A stretch of DNA of 64,000 nucleotides, from NCBI RefSeq assembly GCF_036014115.1, contig NZ_CP107913.1, positions 6,937,501-7,001,500 of the forward strand, in the 5' to 3' direction. The translations under genes were made by a program, and so were the position numbers. Within the stretch, counting starts at the first letter, position 1. Each line of letters opens with the position of its first letter. Source of the stretch: Streptomyces sp. NBC_00448. Lineage in GTDB: Bacteria > Actinomycetota > Actinomycetes > Streptomycetales > Streptomycetaceae. Positions 36,247 through 44,442 of the stretch are shown here, one piece after another. The notes below the pieces were generated by a model. It worked only from the letters and a program-made list of their open reading frames with translations, was not told where the DNA came from and ran no database searches.

Positions 36247-37671
36247 ATGCGACGCAGTCCCTGGGCCACGCTCACCGTGCTGGCCCTCGCTCAGTTCATC
36301 GTGGTGCTCGATGTGACGATCGTGAACGTCGCGCTCCCCGACATCCAGTCCGACCTCGGCTTCAGCACCGACGGCCTGCAATGGGTGATCAGCGGCTACA
36401 CCCTCCTGTTCGGCGGATTCCTGCTGCTCGGCGGCCGCGCGGCCGACCTGCTGGGCGCCCGCCGGATCTTCGTCGCCGGGCTCGTCCTGTTCGGCGTGAC
36501 CTCGCTGGCCGGCGGCCTGGCCGGCTCGCCCGGGCTGCTCATCGCGGCCCGCGCGGTCCAGGGGCTGGGTGGCGCGATGCTCTCGCCGGCCGCGCTGTCC
36601 ATCCTCACCGTCACCTTTGAGCACGGCCGCCGCCGCAACATCGCGATGGGCATCTGGGGCGGCCTGGCCGGACTCGGCGGCACCCTCGGAGTCGTCGCGG
36701 GCGGCGTGCTGGTGGACTCGTTCAGCTGGCGCTGGGTCTTCATCGTCAACGTGCCGATCGTGGTCGGCCTGGTGATCGCCGCGCCCCTGTTCGTACGGCA
36801 CTTCCCGCCGCGCGCCGGCGCGCGCTCGTTCGACCTGCCGGGCGCGCTGCTCGGCACCGGCGGGCTGCTCGCGGTCGTCTACGGCGTGGTGCGCGCCGAG
36901 CCGGTCGGCTGGTCCTCGTTCGAGGTGATCGGCTGCCTGGTCGCGGGCGTCGCCATGCTCGCGGGATTCCTGGTGGTCGAGTCCCGCGCGGCGGCGCCGC
37001 TCGTGCCGCTGCGGCTGCTGCGCTCCCGCGCGTTGAGCACGGCCGGCGGCGCGCTGGCGCTCAACGGGGCCGGCTTCCTGTCGATGTTCTTCCTCACCGC
37101 GATCTTCCTCCAGCAGGTCAGGCACGGCAGTGCGCTGCACGCGGGGGTCGAGTTCCTGCCGATGGGCGGCACAGCGATCTTCGGCGCGGTCGCGGCCACC
37201 CCGCTGGTCACCCGGTTCGGCACCCGCCCGGTGCAGATCGGTGGCGCGATGATGAGCACGGTGGGGCTGCTGCTGCTCACCGCGGCGGGCGCCGACGGGT
37301 CGTACGCCGGCCAACTCCTGCCCGGCCTGCTGCTGTTCGGCGCGGGCATCACGTCCGTGGCGGTACCCGCGCAGATCGCCGCGGTCGCCGACGTCTCCGC
37401 GCACGAGGCCGGCGCCGCCTCCGGTGTCGTCACCGCCTTCAACCAGGTGGGCGGCGCGCTCGGGCTCGCCGTCGTCACCACGCTGTCCACCTCGAAGACC
37501 ACCTCCGACCTCGCGCACGGCAGTTCCCAGTCCGACGCGCTGGTGGCCGGGTTCCACCGCGGACTGCTGGTCGCGGCCGCCTTCATGGTGGTGGCGATCG
37601 CGGTCACCGCGCTGTCGCCGCGGCTGGCGCCCAGCGCCGAGCAGATCGCCGAGGCGTCGGTGGCGGCGTAA
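36247..37671 (+). CDS. DHA2-family MFS multidrug exporter
   Basis: 474 residues with about 14 predicted helices. Motifs ALAQFIVVLDVTIVNVALP (helix 1, motif D1), LGGRAADLLGARRIF (motif A) and GGLAGLGGTLGVVAGG (motif C) are typical of the EmrB/QacA drug:proton antiporters. Start at ATG 36247 with GGAG 6 nt upstream. Likely induced by a drug through the divergent TetR repressor. Closed by a strong bidirectional terminator. Confidence 0.95.
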   Translation: MRRSPWATLTVLALAQFIVVLDVTIVNVALPDIQSDLGFSTDGLQWVISGYTLLFGGFLLLGGRAADLLGARRIFVAGLVLFGVTSLAGGLAGSPGLLIAARAVQGLGGAMLSPAALSILTVTFEHGRRRNIAMGIWGGLAGLGGTLGVVAGGVLVDSFSWRWVFIVNVPIVVGLVIAAPLFVRHFPPRAGARSFDLPGALLGTGGLLAVVYGVVRAEPVGWSSFEVIGCLVAGVAMLAGFLVVESRAAAPLVPLRLLRSRALSTAGGALALNGAGFLSMFFLTAIFLQQVRHGSALHAGVEFLPMGGTAIFGAVAATPLVTRFGTRPVQIGGAMMSTVGLLLLTAAGADGSYAGQLLPGLLLFGAGITSVAVPAQIAAVADVSAHEAGAASGVVTAFNQVGGALGLAVVTTLSTSKTTSDLAHGSSQSDALVAGFHRGLLVAAAFMVVAIAVTALSPRLAPSAEQIAEASVAA

Positions 37672-37705
37672 CGCCCGTAGGGACGCCCGCCCGTGCGCCC
37701 GTCCG

Positions 37706-37756
37706 CCGGCCCGCCCGTACGCTCCCGCGATCGATCGGGAGGTACGGGCGGGCCGG
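37706..37756. terminator. Long bidirectional stem-loop terminator
   Basis: Arms CCGGCCCGCCCGTAC / GTACGGGCGGGCCGG (15 bp), one bulged G, then CTCCCG/CGGGAG and an 8-nt loop. Lies between convergent MFS and cutA genes. Confidence 0.9.
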
Positions 37757-37779
37757 AGGGTGGTGGCGGTGGTGGCCGG

Positions 37780-38103
37780 TCAGCCCGCGGCCGTCTCCGC
37801 GTCGAGCCAGGCCAGGTACGGCGCGCTGCCGCGCTCGATCGGCACCGCGATGATCTCCGGAGTGTCGTACGTGTGGGCGGACTTGAGCAGCGCTTGGAGC
37901 GTGTCGTACCGCTCGGCCGGGGTCTTGAAGAGCACCCGCCACTCCTGCTCGGCCCGGACCTCGCCCTCCCACCAGTAGACGGAGCGGATCGGCCCGTCGA
38001 TCTGCGCGCAGGCCGCGGCGCGGGCCTCGACCGCCACCCGTGCCAGCTGCTCGGCGCGTTCGGCGCTGTCGGTCGTGGTCTGCACGGTGACGTACCCGGA
38101 CAC
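37780..38103 (-). CDS. cutA: CutA1 divalent-ion tolerance protein
   Basis: 107 residues, the CutA1 ferredoxin-like fold. Characteristic segments are VTVQTTTDSAERAEQLAR, ARAAACAQIDGPIRSVYWWEGEV and EWRVLFKTPAERYDTL. Forms stable trimers; proposed role in metal homeostasis, not firmly established. GTG at 38103 has GGAGG 4 nt upstream; the longer frame is not needed. Confidence 0.93.
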   Translation of the reverse strand: MSGYVTVQTTTDSAERAEQLARVAVEARAAACAQIDGPIRSVYWWEGEVRAEQEWRVLFKTPAERYDTLQALLKSAHTYDTPEIIAVPIERGSAPYLAWLDAETAAG

Positions 38104-38178
38104 GGGGCCTCCACAGGTCGGTTGGGCCGAGCGTAACGGCCCTCTCAACCGGTCGGCCCCGGTCAGCCGGTCAGCCGG

Positions 38179-40302
38179 TCACGTCGTGAGCGTCGCCACC
38201 GCGACCGCGTATCCGCCCAGCGGGTAGGAGTCGGCGCTGCTCCACTCGCCGCGGATGTCGCCGCCGGCCGACTTCTGGTCCACCACCCTGACGTGGGCTC
38301 CGCGCAGCCCGTCGATCGTGACGGTGACCGGCGCGTTGGTCTTGTTGACCAGCAGCACCTTGCGGCGGCCCCTGTCGTCGAGCGCGAGGGCGTACACGTC
38401 GCCGGACGGCTGGTCGGGGAGTTCGATCAGCCGGCTGCCGGGCCGGATCTCGTCGAGAATCAACTCCAGCACGCGATAACGCGCGTTGGGCGCGCCGGTC
38501 GTCCAGTCCAGCATCGACACCGACGGGTACTGGCTCGGGTAGCCCATCAACTGGCTCTCGCCCACGATGTCGATGCCCATCAGCGCGAGCCGGGCGAAGA
38601 CGTAGGCGTAGAGCCCGCCGGAGAAGTTCCAGTACGCGTCGGGGATCGGCGCCGGGTCGGACTGGGTGGCCGAGTCGGGCAGGATCGTGCCCAACTCGTC
38701 GACGGTGGTGCGGACATCGGGTGCCAGCGAGGTGCGGATCTGCTCGACCTGGGCGACGGTCGCGAGGAACCCGTCCGCCTGCGCGAAGCCGTCCGGCCCG
38801 TAGTCGTCCGCGGTGTCGGCGGAGTTGGGCACGGCGTAGAAGTGGTAGCTGATCAGGTCGAGCGGGACGCCGGGCCGGTGGTTGGCCCGGTCCAGGAAGT
38901 AGCGGTAGAAGTCGAAGCCGGCGGGGTTGCCGAGCGCCAGCGCGACGAACTTGGTGCGCGGTGACACCTCGTGGATCGCGGTGACGATCGCGTCGTACAG
39001 CTCCGTGTACTCCTGCGGGGTCATGGCGTGCTCGAAGTCGACCTCGTTGAGCACTTCCCAGTACGGCAGTTGGTAGTGGTACGGCGACCGGTGGAAGGCG
39101 CCGTACTCGTCGGTGAAGCCGCCGGCGGTGTACCAGGAGACCAGCCGCCGGTAGTAGTCGGCGACGACCGAGACCGGCACGGCCAGGCGCTGCCCCTGCG
39201 AGTAGCCGAAGTCCGGCGCGTCCGGGTCGTCCGGGTAGGCGACGGGGGCCGTCCAGCGGGACAGGTCGGCGGAGAAGTCGTCGGAGAGCAGCGTCGTCCC
39301 GTCGGCCGACGTCACGACGACGTTGTCGAAGTCGGCCGACTCCGAACCGTGTTCGCGGAATCCGACCGTTCCGGCGGCGAAGGTGTCGTCCTGCACGGTC
39401 AGCACGTCCGCGCCGTCCACGCTGACGGTCAGGGTGGAGCCGGCGGCGGTGGTGCGCACCTGGTAGGTCCGGCCGTCCTCGACCGCGAACGGCAGCGCGG
39501 TGGCCCGGACGGGGCCCGACTGGCCGTCCTTGAACGGGACGAAGACGATGTAGCCGCTTTGCGCCGGGGCGCTGTACGGGTAGTTCGACAGCAGGAACCC
39601 GTAGCCGTTGCCGGGGTCCCGCATCCGGACCGTCCAGCCCGCCTGCGCGTAGTCGGCCCCGTCCTGCACGCCGGTCGCCCGCGGGGTGACGTCGACGGCG
39701 AAGGTGTAGTCGGTCCAGTCCGTGCCGCTCGCGGCGATGCCGATGTCGCCGCCGACCACGTGCAGCGCGCCGTCCTTCAGCGTCCATGGCGTGGGCTGCC
39801 ACATCCACTCCGGGATGGTGCTGAAGTTGAGGATCGTCGATCTGCCGCGGGTGGCCTTCTCGAAGTCCTCGACGAGCGGGTCGATGAGCGAGAAGTCCCA
39901 GCTGGTACGGCCGTCGGCCGGCGGTTCCAGCTCGGCCACCCCGAGCTTCGGGTAGGGGAACCACGGCACGAAGCGCACGTAGTCGGTGTCGAGGTTGCGC
40001 AGCGCGCGGTAGACGCTGTCGTGGATCGGCGACTCCCGGCGGATCTTGGGGTTCACCACGACCTGGAGCGTCGGCGTGGTCTTCGACACATGGCCGGCGG
40101 CGTGCCAGTCGATCGGCAGCGGTGCGTCGGCGCGCGCGGCGCCCTCGGCGTGTGCGGTGGTCGCGGGCAGCAGCGGGGCGGCCGCGGCGGCGGCACCGGC
40201 GGCGCCCAGGGACTTGAGCACGGTGCGGCGGGCGGGCGCCGCCGGGTTGCCCGCCGGGCGGGTCGAGCGGGTCGGATCGGTCGGATCGGTCGGACGGTCC
40301 AT
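38179..40302 (-). CDS. Tat-exported GH39-like glycoside hydrolase with inserted beta-sandwich
   Basis: 707 residues. Twin-arginine signal (RRTVLKSLGAAGAAAAAAP). The TIM barrel starts at about 65 and is interrupted at about 170-340 by a concanavalin-like (DUF1080/LamG-type) domain (SGTDWTDYTFAVDVTPRA to FDNVVVTSADG). The barrel resumes with YWEVLNEVDFEH, predicted acid/base Glu420, and TTVDELGTIL, predicted nucleophile Glu536; the spacing matches GH39 xylosidases. Clan A exo-glycosidase; beta-xylosidase, idurono- or similar activity cannot be separated. Two LacI-type sites lie upstream. Confidence 0.82.
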   Translation of the reverse strand: MDRPTDPTDPTRSTRPAGNPAAPARRTVLKSLGAAGAAAAAAPLLPATTAHAEGAARADAPLPIDWHAAGHVSKTTPTLQVVVNPKIRRESPIHDSVYRALRNLDTDYVRFVPWFPYPKLGVAELEPPADGRTSWDFSLIDPLVEDFEKATRGRSTILNFSTIPEWMWQPTPWTLKDGALHVVGGDIGIAASGTDWTDYTFAVDVTPRATGVQDGADYAQAGWTVRMRDPGNGYGFLLSNYPYSAPAQSGYIVFVPFKDGQSGPVRATALPFAVEDGRTYQVRTTAAGSTLTVSVDGADVLTVQDDTFAAGTVGFREHGSESADFDNVVVTSADGTTLLSDDFSADLSRWTAPVAYPDDPDAPDFGYSQGQRLAVPVSVVADYYRRLVSWYTAGGFTDEYGAFHRSPYHYQLPYWEVLNEVDFEHAMTPQEYTELYDAIVTAIHEVSPRTKFVALALGNPAGFDFYRYFLDRANHRPGVPLDLISYHFYAVPNSADTADDYGPDGFAQADGFLATVAQVEQIRTSLAPDVRTTVDELGTILPDSATQSDPAPIPDAYWNFSGGLYAYVFARLALMGIDIVGESQLMGYPSQYPSVSMLDWTTGAPNARYRVLELILDEIRPGSRLIELPDQPSGDVYALALDDRGRRKVLLVNKTNAPVTVTIDGLRGAHVRVVDQKSAGGDIRGEWSSADSYPLGGYAVAVATLTT

Positions 40303-40417
40303 GTCGGCTCCTGTCGCATCAGGTCATGAACATGACAGTTCCGCCCGGAAGGGCGCCGGGCGCCTCGCGTCTCGAACGGTCGCGCACGGGAGGCGTGCGC
40401 GGCTCCCACGATAGAGG

Positions 40418-40429
40418 TGAAACGATTCA
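40418..40429. promoter_or_regulatory. LacI-type operator 1
   Basis: TGAAACGATTCA, 10 of 12 positions palindromic, 116 bp upstream of the GH39-like start. Followed by a TAATGGCGG tract also found, slightly changed, after operator 2. Confidence 0.6.
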
Positions 40430-40599
40430 TAATGGCGGAACGACGCGAGACTATGTGCTGTGCCGCGCGAGCGTCCAGGGTCCGGCGCCCCATATCTGTG
40501 CCAACGGTGGTGGGGGAGGCGGCGGTTGGAGGCGCGCTGGGCGGGCGGGTCGGGCCGGCCGGTCCAAGCGTGGCGGCCCGCGAGTGGGTGGACCTGGGG

Positions 40600-40611
40600 T
40601 GAAACGTTTGT
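40600..40611. promoter_or_regulatory. LacI-type operator 2
   Basis: TGAAACGTTTGT, 10 of 12 positions of the TGAAACGTTTCA consensus, followed by ATGGCGG. Same orientation as operator 1, about 180 bp away. Confidence 0.5.
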
Positions 40612-40729
40612 ATGGCGGCCGGGTGCGCGGGCCGGCTCGGGTTCGTCGCGGTGGTGAGGCGTCGCAGGGGCTGCGTCGGACGGGTTCCCGGGCGCCGGGT
40701 GCTGGAGGCCGGGTGCCAGGCGCCGGGCG

Positions 40730-40996
40730 TTAGGCGGTCAGGGCTTCGGGCTCCGGTGGGCTGCACTCGGCGGCCAGGCGGTCGGCGGACAGGCCGAGGG
40801 CGTTGGCGAGGGCGGTGATCGTGAAGAAGGCCGGGGTGGGAGCGCGGCCGGTCTCGATCTTGCGCAGCGTCTCCGCGGAGATGCCGGCCGCGGCCGCGAC
40901 GGCGGTCATGCTCCGGTCGCCGCGGGCTGCGCGGAGCAGGGCGCCGAGGCGTTCGCCACGGGCCCGCTCCTCGGGGGTCAGGGGATTGCGCACCAT
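40730..40996 (-). CDS. Small XRE-family transcriptional regulator
   Basis: 88 residues, a single HTH_3 domain: MTAVAAAAGISAETLRKIET then GRAPTPAFFTITALANALG. No sensor domain. ATG at 40996 is the natural start. Divergent from a methionine aminopeptidase gene with a 23-bp palindrome in the 57-bp gap, so it probably controls itself and that gene. The open frame extending left-to-right beyond the start is not coding. Confidence 0.9.
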   Translation of the reverse strand: MVRNPLTPEERARGERLGALLRAARGDRSMTAVAAAAGISAETLRKIETGRAPTPAFFTITALANALGLSADRLAAECSPPEPEALTA

Positions 40997-41009
40997 GGAC
41001 GTGATACTA

Positions 41010-41032
41010 ATACCGGGATAGTTATCCGGTAT
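41010..41032. promoter_or_regulatory. Palindromic operator between XRE and map
   Basis: Arms ATACCGG / CCGGTAT around GATAGTTAT, overlapping A/T-rich -10-like sequence for both genes. Candidate binding site for the XRE regulator. Confidence 0.65.
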
Positions 41033-41053
41033 GAGAATGGGGAGGCGCGTTCC

Positions 41054-41821
41054 ATGGTCGAGATCAAGACGGACGCGGCATTGGACGCGATGCGCGAGGC
41101 CGGGCGGGTGGTGGCCGACGCGCTCGGCGCCACGCGGACGGCCGCGGCGGTCGGCGTAACGCTCACCGAGCTGGACGAGGTGGCCCGCGTGGTGCTGGCC
41201 GAAGCGGGCGCGGGCTCGCCGTTCCTCGGGTACCGGCCGTCGTTCGCGTCCGTGCCGTTCCCCGCGGTGATCTGCGCCTCGGTCAACGACGCGGTGGCGC
41301 ACGGCATCCCGGACGGCTACCGGCTGCGCGACGGCGACCTGGTCAGCATCGACTGCGGCGCCGAACTGGACGGCTGGACCGGCGACGCCGCGATCAGCTT
41401 CATCGTCGGCACGCCCCGCCCCGAGGACGTCGCGCTGATCGACGCCACCCAGCGCGCGCTCGACGCGGGGATCGCCGCCGCAGTGGCCGGCAACCGGATC
41501 GGCGACATCTCGTACGCGGTGGGCGAGGTGGCCGACGCGGCCGGCTGCGGCATGCCCCCGGACTTCGGCGGCCACGGCATCGGGCGGCGGATGCACGAGG
41601 ACCCGCACGTGCCCGGGCGCGGCCGCCCCGGCCGCGGCTTCCCGCTGCGGCACGGCCTCACGCTGGCGATCGAGCCGATGCTGATGTCCGGCGGGCGCAA
41701 CGCGTACTTCACCGCCGACGACGGCTGGACCCTGCGCACCACCGACGGCAGCCGTGCCGCGCACATCGAACACACCGTCGCCGTCACCGCGTCCGGCCCG
41801 CGGGTGCTGACGCTGCCGTGA
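41054..41821 (+). CDS. map: Methionine aminopeptidase, type I
   Basis: 255 residues. Metal ligands are visible: two Asp in SIDCGAELDGWTGDAA, His in GGHGIGRRMHEDP, Glu in LAIEPML and Glu in HIEHTVAV. Removes N-terminal Met from nascent proteins. ATG at 41054 has GGGGAGG with 6-nt spacing. Streptomycetes have several map genes; this one is regulated by a dedicated XRE protein and is away from ribosomal-protein genes, so it is probably an accessory copy. Confidence 0.94.
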   Translation: MVEIKTDAALDAMREAGRVVADALGATRTAAAVGVTLTELDEVARVVLAEAGAGSPFLGYRPSFASVPFPAVICASVNDAVAHGIPDGYRLRDGDLVSIDCGAELDGWTGDAAISFIVGTPRPEDVALIDATQRALDAGIAAAVAGNRIGDISYAVGEVADAAGCGMPPDFGGHGIGRRMHEDPHVPGRGRPGRGFPLRHGLTLAIEPMLMSGGRNAYFTADDGWTLRTTDGSRAAHIEHTVAVTASGPRVLTLP

Positions 41822-41974
41822 CCGCCCTGCCGCCCGCGCGGCTTCGTCACGTGATCCGCCACGGGGAGCGCGTGCGTTCGGCTCAGGCGCCGACCCGAAC
41901 CCGGCGCGAGCGAGGGCGAGTTCGAACCCGGCCCGGATGAAGGGGAGTTCGGACCCTGTGCGAGGCTGGGCGGC

Positions 41975-42580
41975 GTGATCCGGATTCCTCGTCGGGAAGC
42001 GCCGCGCCGGCCGGGCCGGGTGCGGTGGAGCCGTACCCGGCGAACGCTGCTCGCCGCGTTGGCCGTTGCCCCGTTGCTCGCCGCGTGCGGGGGCGGCGGT
42101 TCCACGTCGACCGGCACCGACGACCTCGCCCCGATCGCCGCCACCCGGCGCGTGGCGGCGCCCGACCTGGCGGGCACCACGCTGAGCGGCGGCCGCGACA
42201 GCCTCGCCGCGTACAAGGGCCACGTGGTGGTGATCAACATCTGGTCCAGCAACTGCGGTCCCTGCCGGGCGGAAGCGCCCGGGCTGGCCGCGGTCGCGGC
42301 GTCCACCCGCGCGCAGGGTGTGCGGTTCCTCGGTATCGACACCCGCGACTACTCGCGGACGAACGGCGCGGCCTTCGCGAAGCGGTTCGCCCTGCCCTAC
42401 CCGAGCCTGTTCGACCCGTCCGGGCGGCAGGTGCTGAAGTTCCCCAGGAACAGCGTCAATCCGCAGAGCGTGCCGGCTTCCGTCGTGATCGACGCGCAAG
42501 GCAGGATCGCGGCCCGCGCGTTGCACATCCTCGACGAGGCGGACCTGCGGCGGATGCTCCGGCCGTTCCTCCCCGCGTAG
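41975..42580 (+). CDS. TlpA/ResA-like thioredoxin lipoprotein
   Basis: 201 residues. Lipoprotein signal with lipobox LAAC near 38. AhpC/TSA-Redoxin fold with active site NCGPC in WSSNCGPCRAE and cis-Pro region SVPASVVIDAQGRI. Extracytoplasmic thiol-disulfide reductant, as used in cytochrome c maturation or repair. GTG at 41975. Nothing nearby shows its target. Confidence 0.92.
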   Translation: MIRIPRREAPRRPGRVRWSRTRRTLLAALAVAPLLAACGGGGSTSTGTDDLAPIAATRRVAAPDLAGTTLSGGRDSLAAYKGHVVVINIWSSNCGPCRAEAPGLAAVAASTRAQGVRFLGIDTRDYSRTNGAAFAKRFALPYPSLFDPSGRQVLKFPRNSVNPQSVPASVVIDAQGRIAARALHILDEADLRRMLRPFLPA

Positions 42581-42855
42581 CCCTCCCTCCCCGCGCAGCC
42601 GTCGTCGTCCGCCGTGCCCACGGTGTCCGCGCTGCGGCTGCCGCCGCCGCTGCCGCTGCCGCTGCCGCCGTCGCCGTGGTCCGCGTCCCCATCCACCCCC
42701 TCGCGGGCGTCCGCTTCGCACACCCGCGCGCAACTGCGCCTGGATTGGGCTGTACGGGCGAATCTCGCACCCTATGTGAGTGAAGCGCGTAGACGTCCAC
42801 GGAACGGCGTTGCCATCCTCCGAGCAGCAGGACGCTGTATCGAGGGGGACCACGC
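42581..42855. other. Intergenic region ahead of the decarboxylase operon
   Basis: About 275 bp. Positions 42640-42680 hold a GCCGCTGCC-type simple repeat. No gene. The promoter of the 42856-48398 set should lie in 42720-42850, where I see no clean consensus. Confidence 0.5.
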
Positions 42856-44442
42856 ATGGCAGAGCCCCATGCGGCCGCGGTAGGGGCCGCGGGTCGCATT
42901 CCGTCGCAGCAGTCGGAGCCGTACGCCGAGCCGTACACCGAGTCGCGCGACGCGGACGCGCCTGCCCAAGACCCACCGGAGGCAGCCGCGTTCGGCCCCG
43001 CGCACTTCCGTACGGCCGCCGAGCGCACCCTCGGACAGCTGGCCCGGCACATCGGCGACCACTCCGTGCGCGGTCTCGAACTGTCCGACCCGCGGGTGCT
43101 GGCCACGACCGCGCGCTCGCTGATGACGCGGGAGCGCGAGCGGGTCGCCGACTTCGACGGGGACCGGCTGGCCGCGATCGTCGACCTCTACCTGGGGACC
43201 GGCATCCAGGTGCACTCGCCGGGTGCGATGGGCCGGCAGTTCACCGGCTCGGTGCCGCTCGCGGCCGTCGTGGAGTTCGCCGGATCGGTGGCCAACCAGC
43301 CCTCGTCGTTCTACGAGGCCGCCCAACTGCCCAAAGTGGCCGAGCAGATCATGGCCGCCGAGCTCAACGCGTACATCGGCTGGGACCCCGGGCGGTTCTG
43401 CATGACCACCACGTCGGGCGGTTCGCTGGCCAACCTGACCGCGCTGCTGGCCGCCCGCAACCGCGCCTTCCCGGGCTTCTGGGCCGACGGCGCCGCCACG
43501 TTCGGCGGGCGCGGGGCCCGGCCGGCGATCGCGATCGGCGCCGACGCCCACTACAGCGTGGCCCGGGCGGCCGGCGTGATCGGCGTCGGCGAGTCCCAGA
43601 TCGTCCGGCTGCCGCTCAACGCCGCCAAGCAGATCGACCCCGACGCGGCCCGTACCACGCTCGACGCCGCCAAGGCCCGCGGCCTGGACGTCTTCTGCCT
43701 GGTCGCCTCGGCCGGCACCACCGCGCTCGGTGCGTTCGACCCGCTGGACGAACTCGGCGACCTGGCAGGGGAGATGGGCTTGTGGCTGCACGTCGACGGT
43801 GCCCACGGCGCGAGCCTGCTCCTCTCCGGCCGGCTGCGGCACCGGCTGCGCGGCATCGAGAAGGCCGACTCGCTCACCTGGGACGCGCACAAGATGATGT
43901 TCGTGCCCGCGCCGTGCACCCTGCTCTTCCACCGGGACAAGAACGCCGGCGCCGGCGCCTTCCGGCAGCAGGCCAGCTACGTCTTCGATGACGAGCCCGA
44001 CCTCTACACCGCGCTCGACAGCGGCGACCGGAACCTGGAGTGCACCAAGCGCCCCATGATCATGCCGCTGTGGGTGCTGTGGGCGGTCTACGGGCCGGCG
44101 CTGTTCGCCGAGCGGATCGAGCAGCTGTGCCGGCTCACCGAGCGGGCGTACCAACTGGTCCGCGCCGCAACGGACTTCGAGGCGCCGCACCACCCGGAGG
44201 CGAACATCCTGTGCTTCCGGCACCGCCCGCCCGGGCTGCCCGAGCACCACGTGCACCGCCACCAGATCGCGATCAGGGACCGGATCAAGGCCCGCGGCGA
44301 CTTCTTCATCTCGAAGGTCGACGTCGACGGGACCGCCGCGCTGCGCGTCGTGCTGATGAACCACCGGACCACCGCCGACCACTTCCGGACCCTGCTCGCG
44401 GAGATCCGGACGGCCGGCCAGGGAGTTGAGCGAGCATGCTGA
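42856..44442 (+). CDS. PLP-dependent group II amino-acid decarboxylase
   Basis: 528 residues. A disordered N-terminus (about 1-55) precedes a fold-type I decarboxylase domain: TTTSGGSLANLTALLAARN, VASAGTTALGAFDPLDELG, LWLHVDGAHGAS and the Schiff-base lysine Lys346 in SLTWDAHKMMFVPAP. Similar to glutamate/aromatic-amino-acid/diaminobutyrate decarboxylases; the substrate cannot be read off. First gene of a six-gene co-directional run. The next gene overlaps its end by 7 bp, so the product amine may be passed to the adenylating enzyme. That link is inference. Confidence 0.93.
   Translation: MAEPHAAAVGAAGRIPSQQSEPYAEPYTESRDADAPAQDPPEAAAFGPAHFRTAAERTLGQLARHIGDHSVRGLELSDPRVLATTARSLMTRERERVADFDGDRLAAIVDLYLGTGIQVHSPGAMGRQFTGSVPLAAVVEFAGSVANQPSSFYEAAQLPKVAEQIMAAELNAYIGWDPGRFCMTTTSGGSLANLTALLAARNRAFPGFWADGAATFGGRGARPAIAIGADAHYSVARAAGVIGVGESQIVRLPLNAAKQIDPDAARTTLDAAKARGLDVFCLVASAGTTALGAFDPLDELGDLAGEMGLWLHVDGAHGASLLLSGRLRHRLRGIEKADSLTWDAHKMMFVPAPCTLLFHRDKNAGAGAFRQQASYVFDDEPDLYTALDSGDRNLECTKRPMIMPLWVLWAVYGPALFAERIEQLCRLTERAYQLVRAATDFEAPHHPEANILCFRHRPPGLPEHHVHRHQIAIRDRIKARGDFFISKVDVDGTAALRVVLMNHRTTADHFRTLLAEIRTAGQGVERAC

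Larger units (their letters stand above)
40303..40729. other. Gene-free promoter region of the GH39-like gene
   Basis: About 430 bp. The proximal part holds two LacI-type operators (40418-40429 and 40600-40611). The rest is G-rich with no credible frame. Confidence 0.55.
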
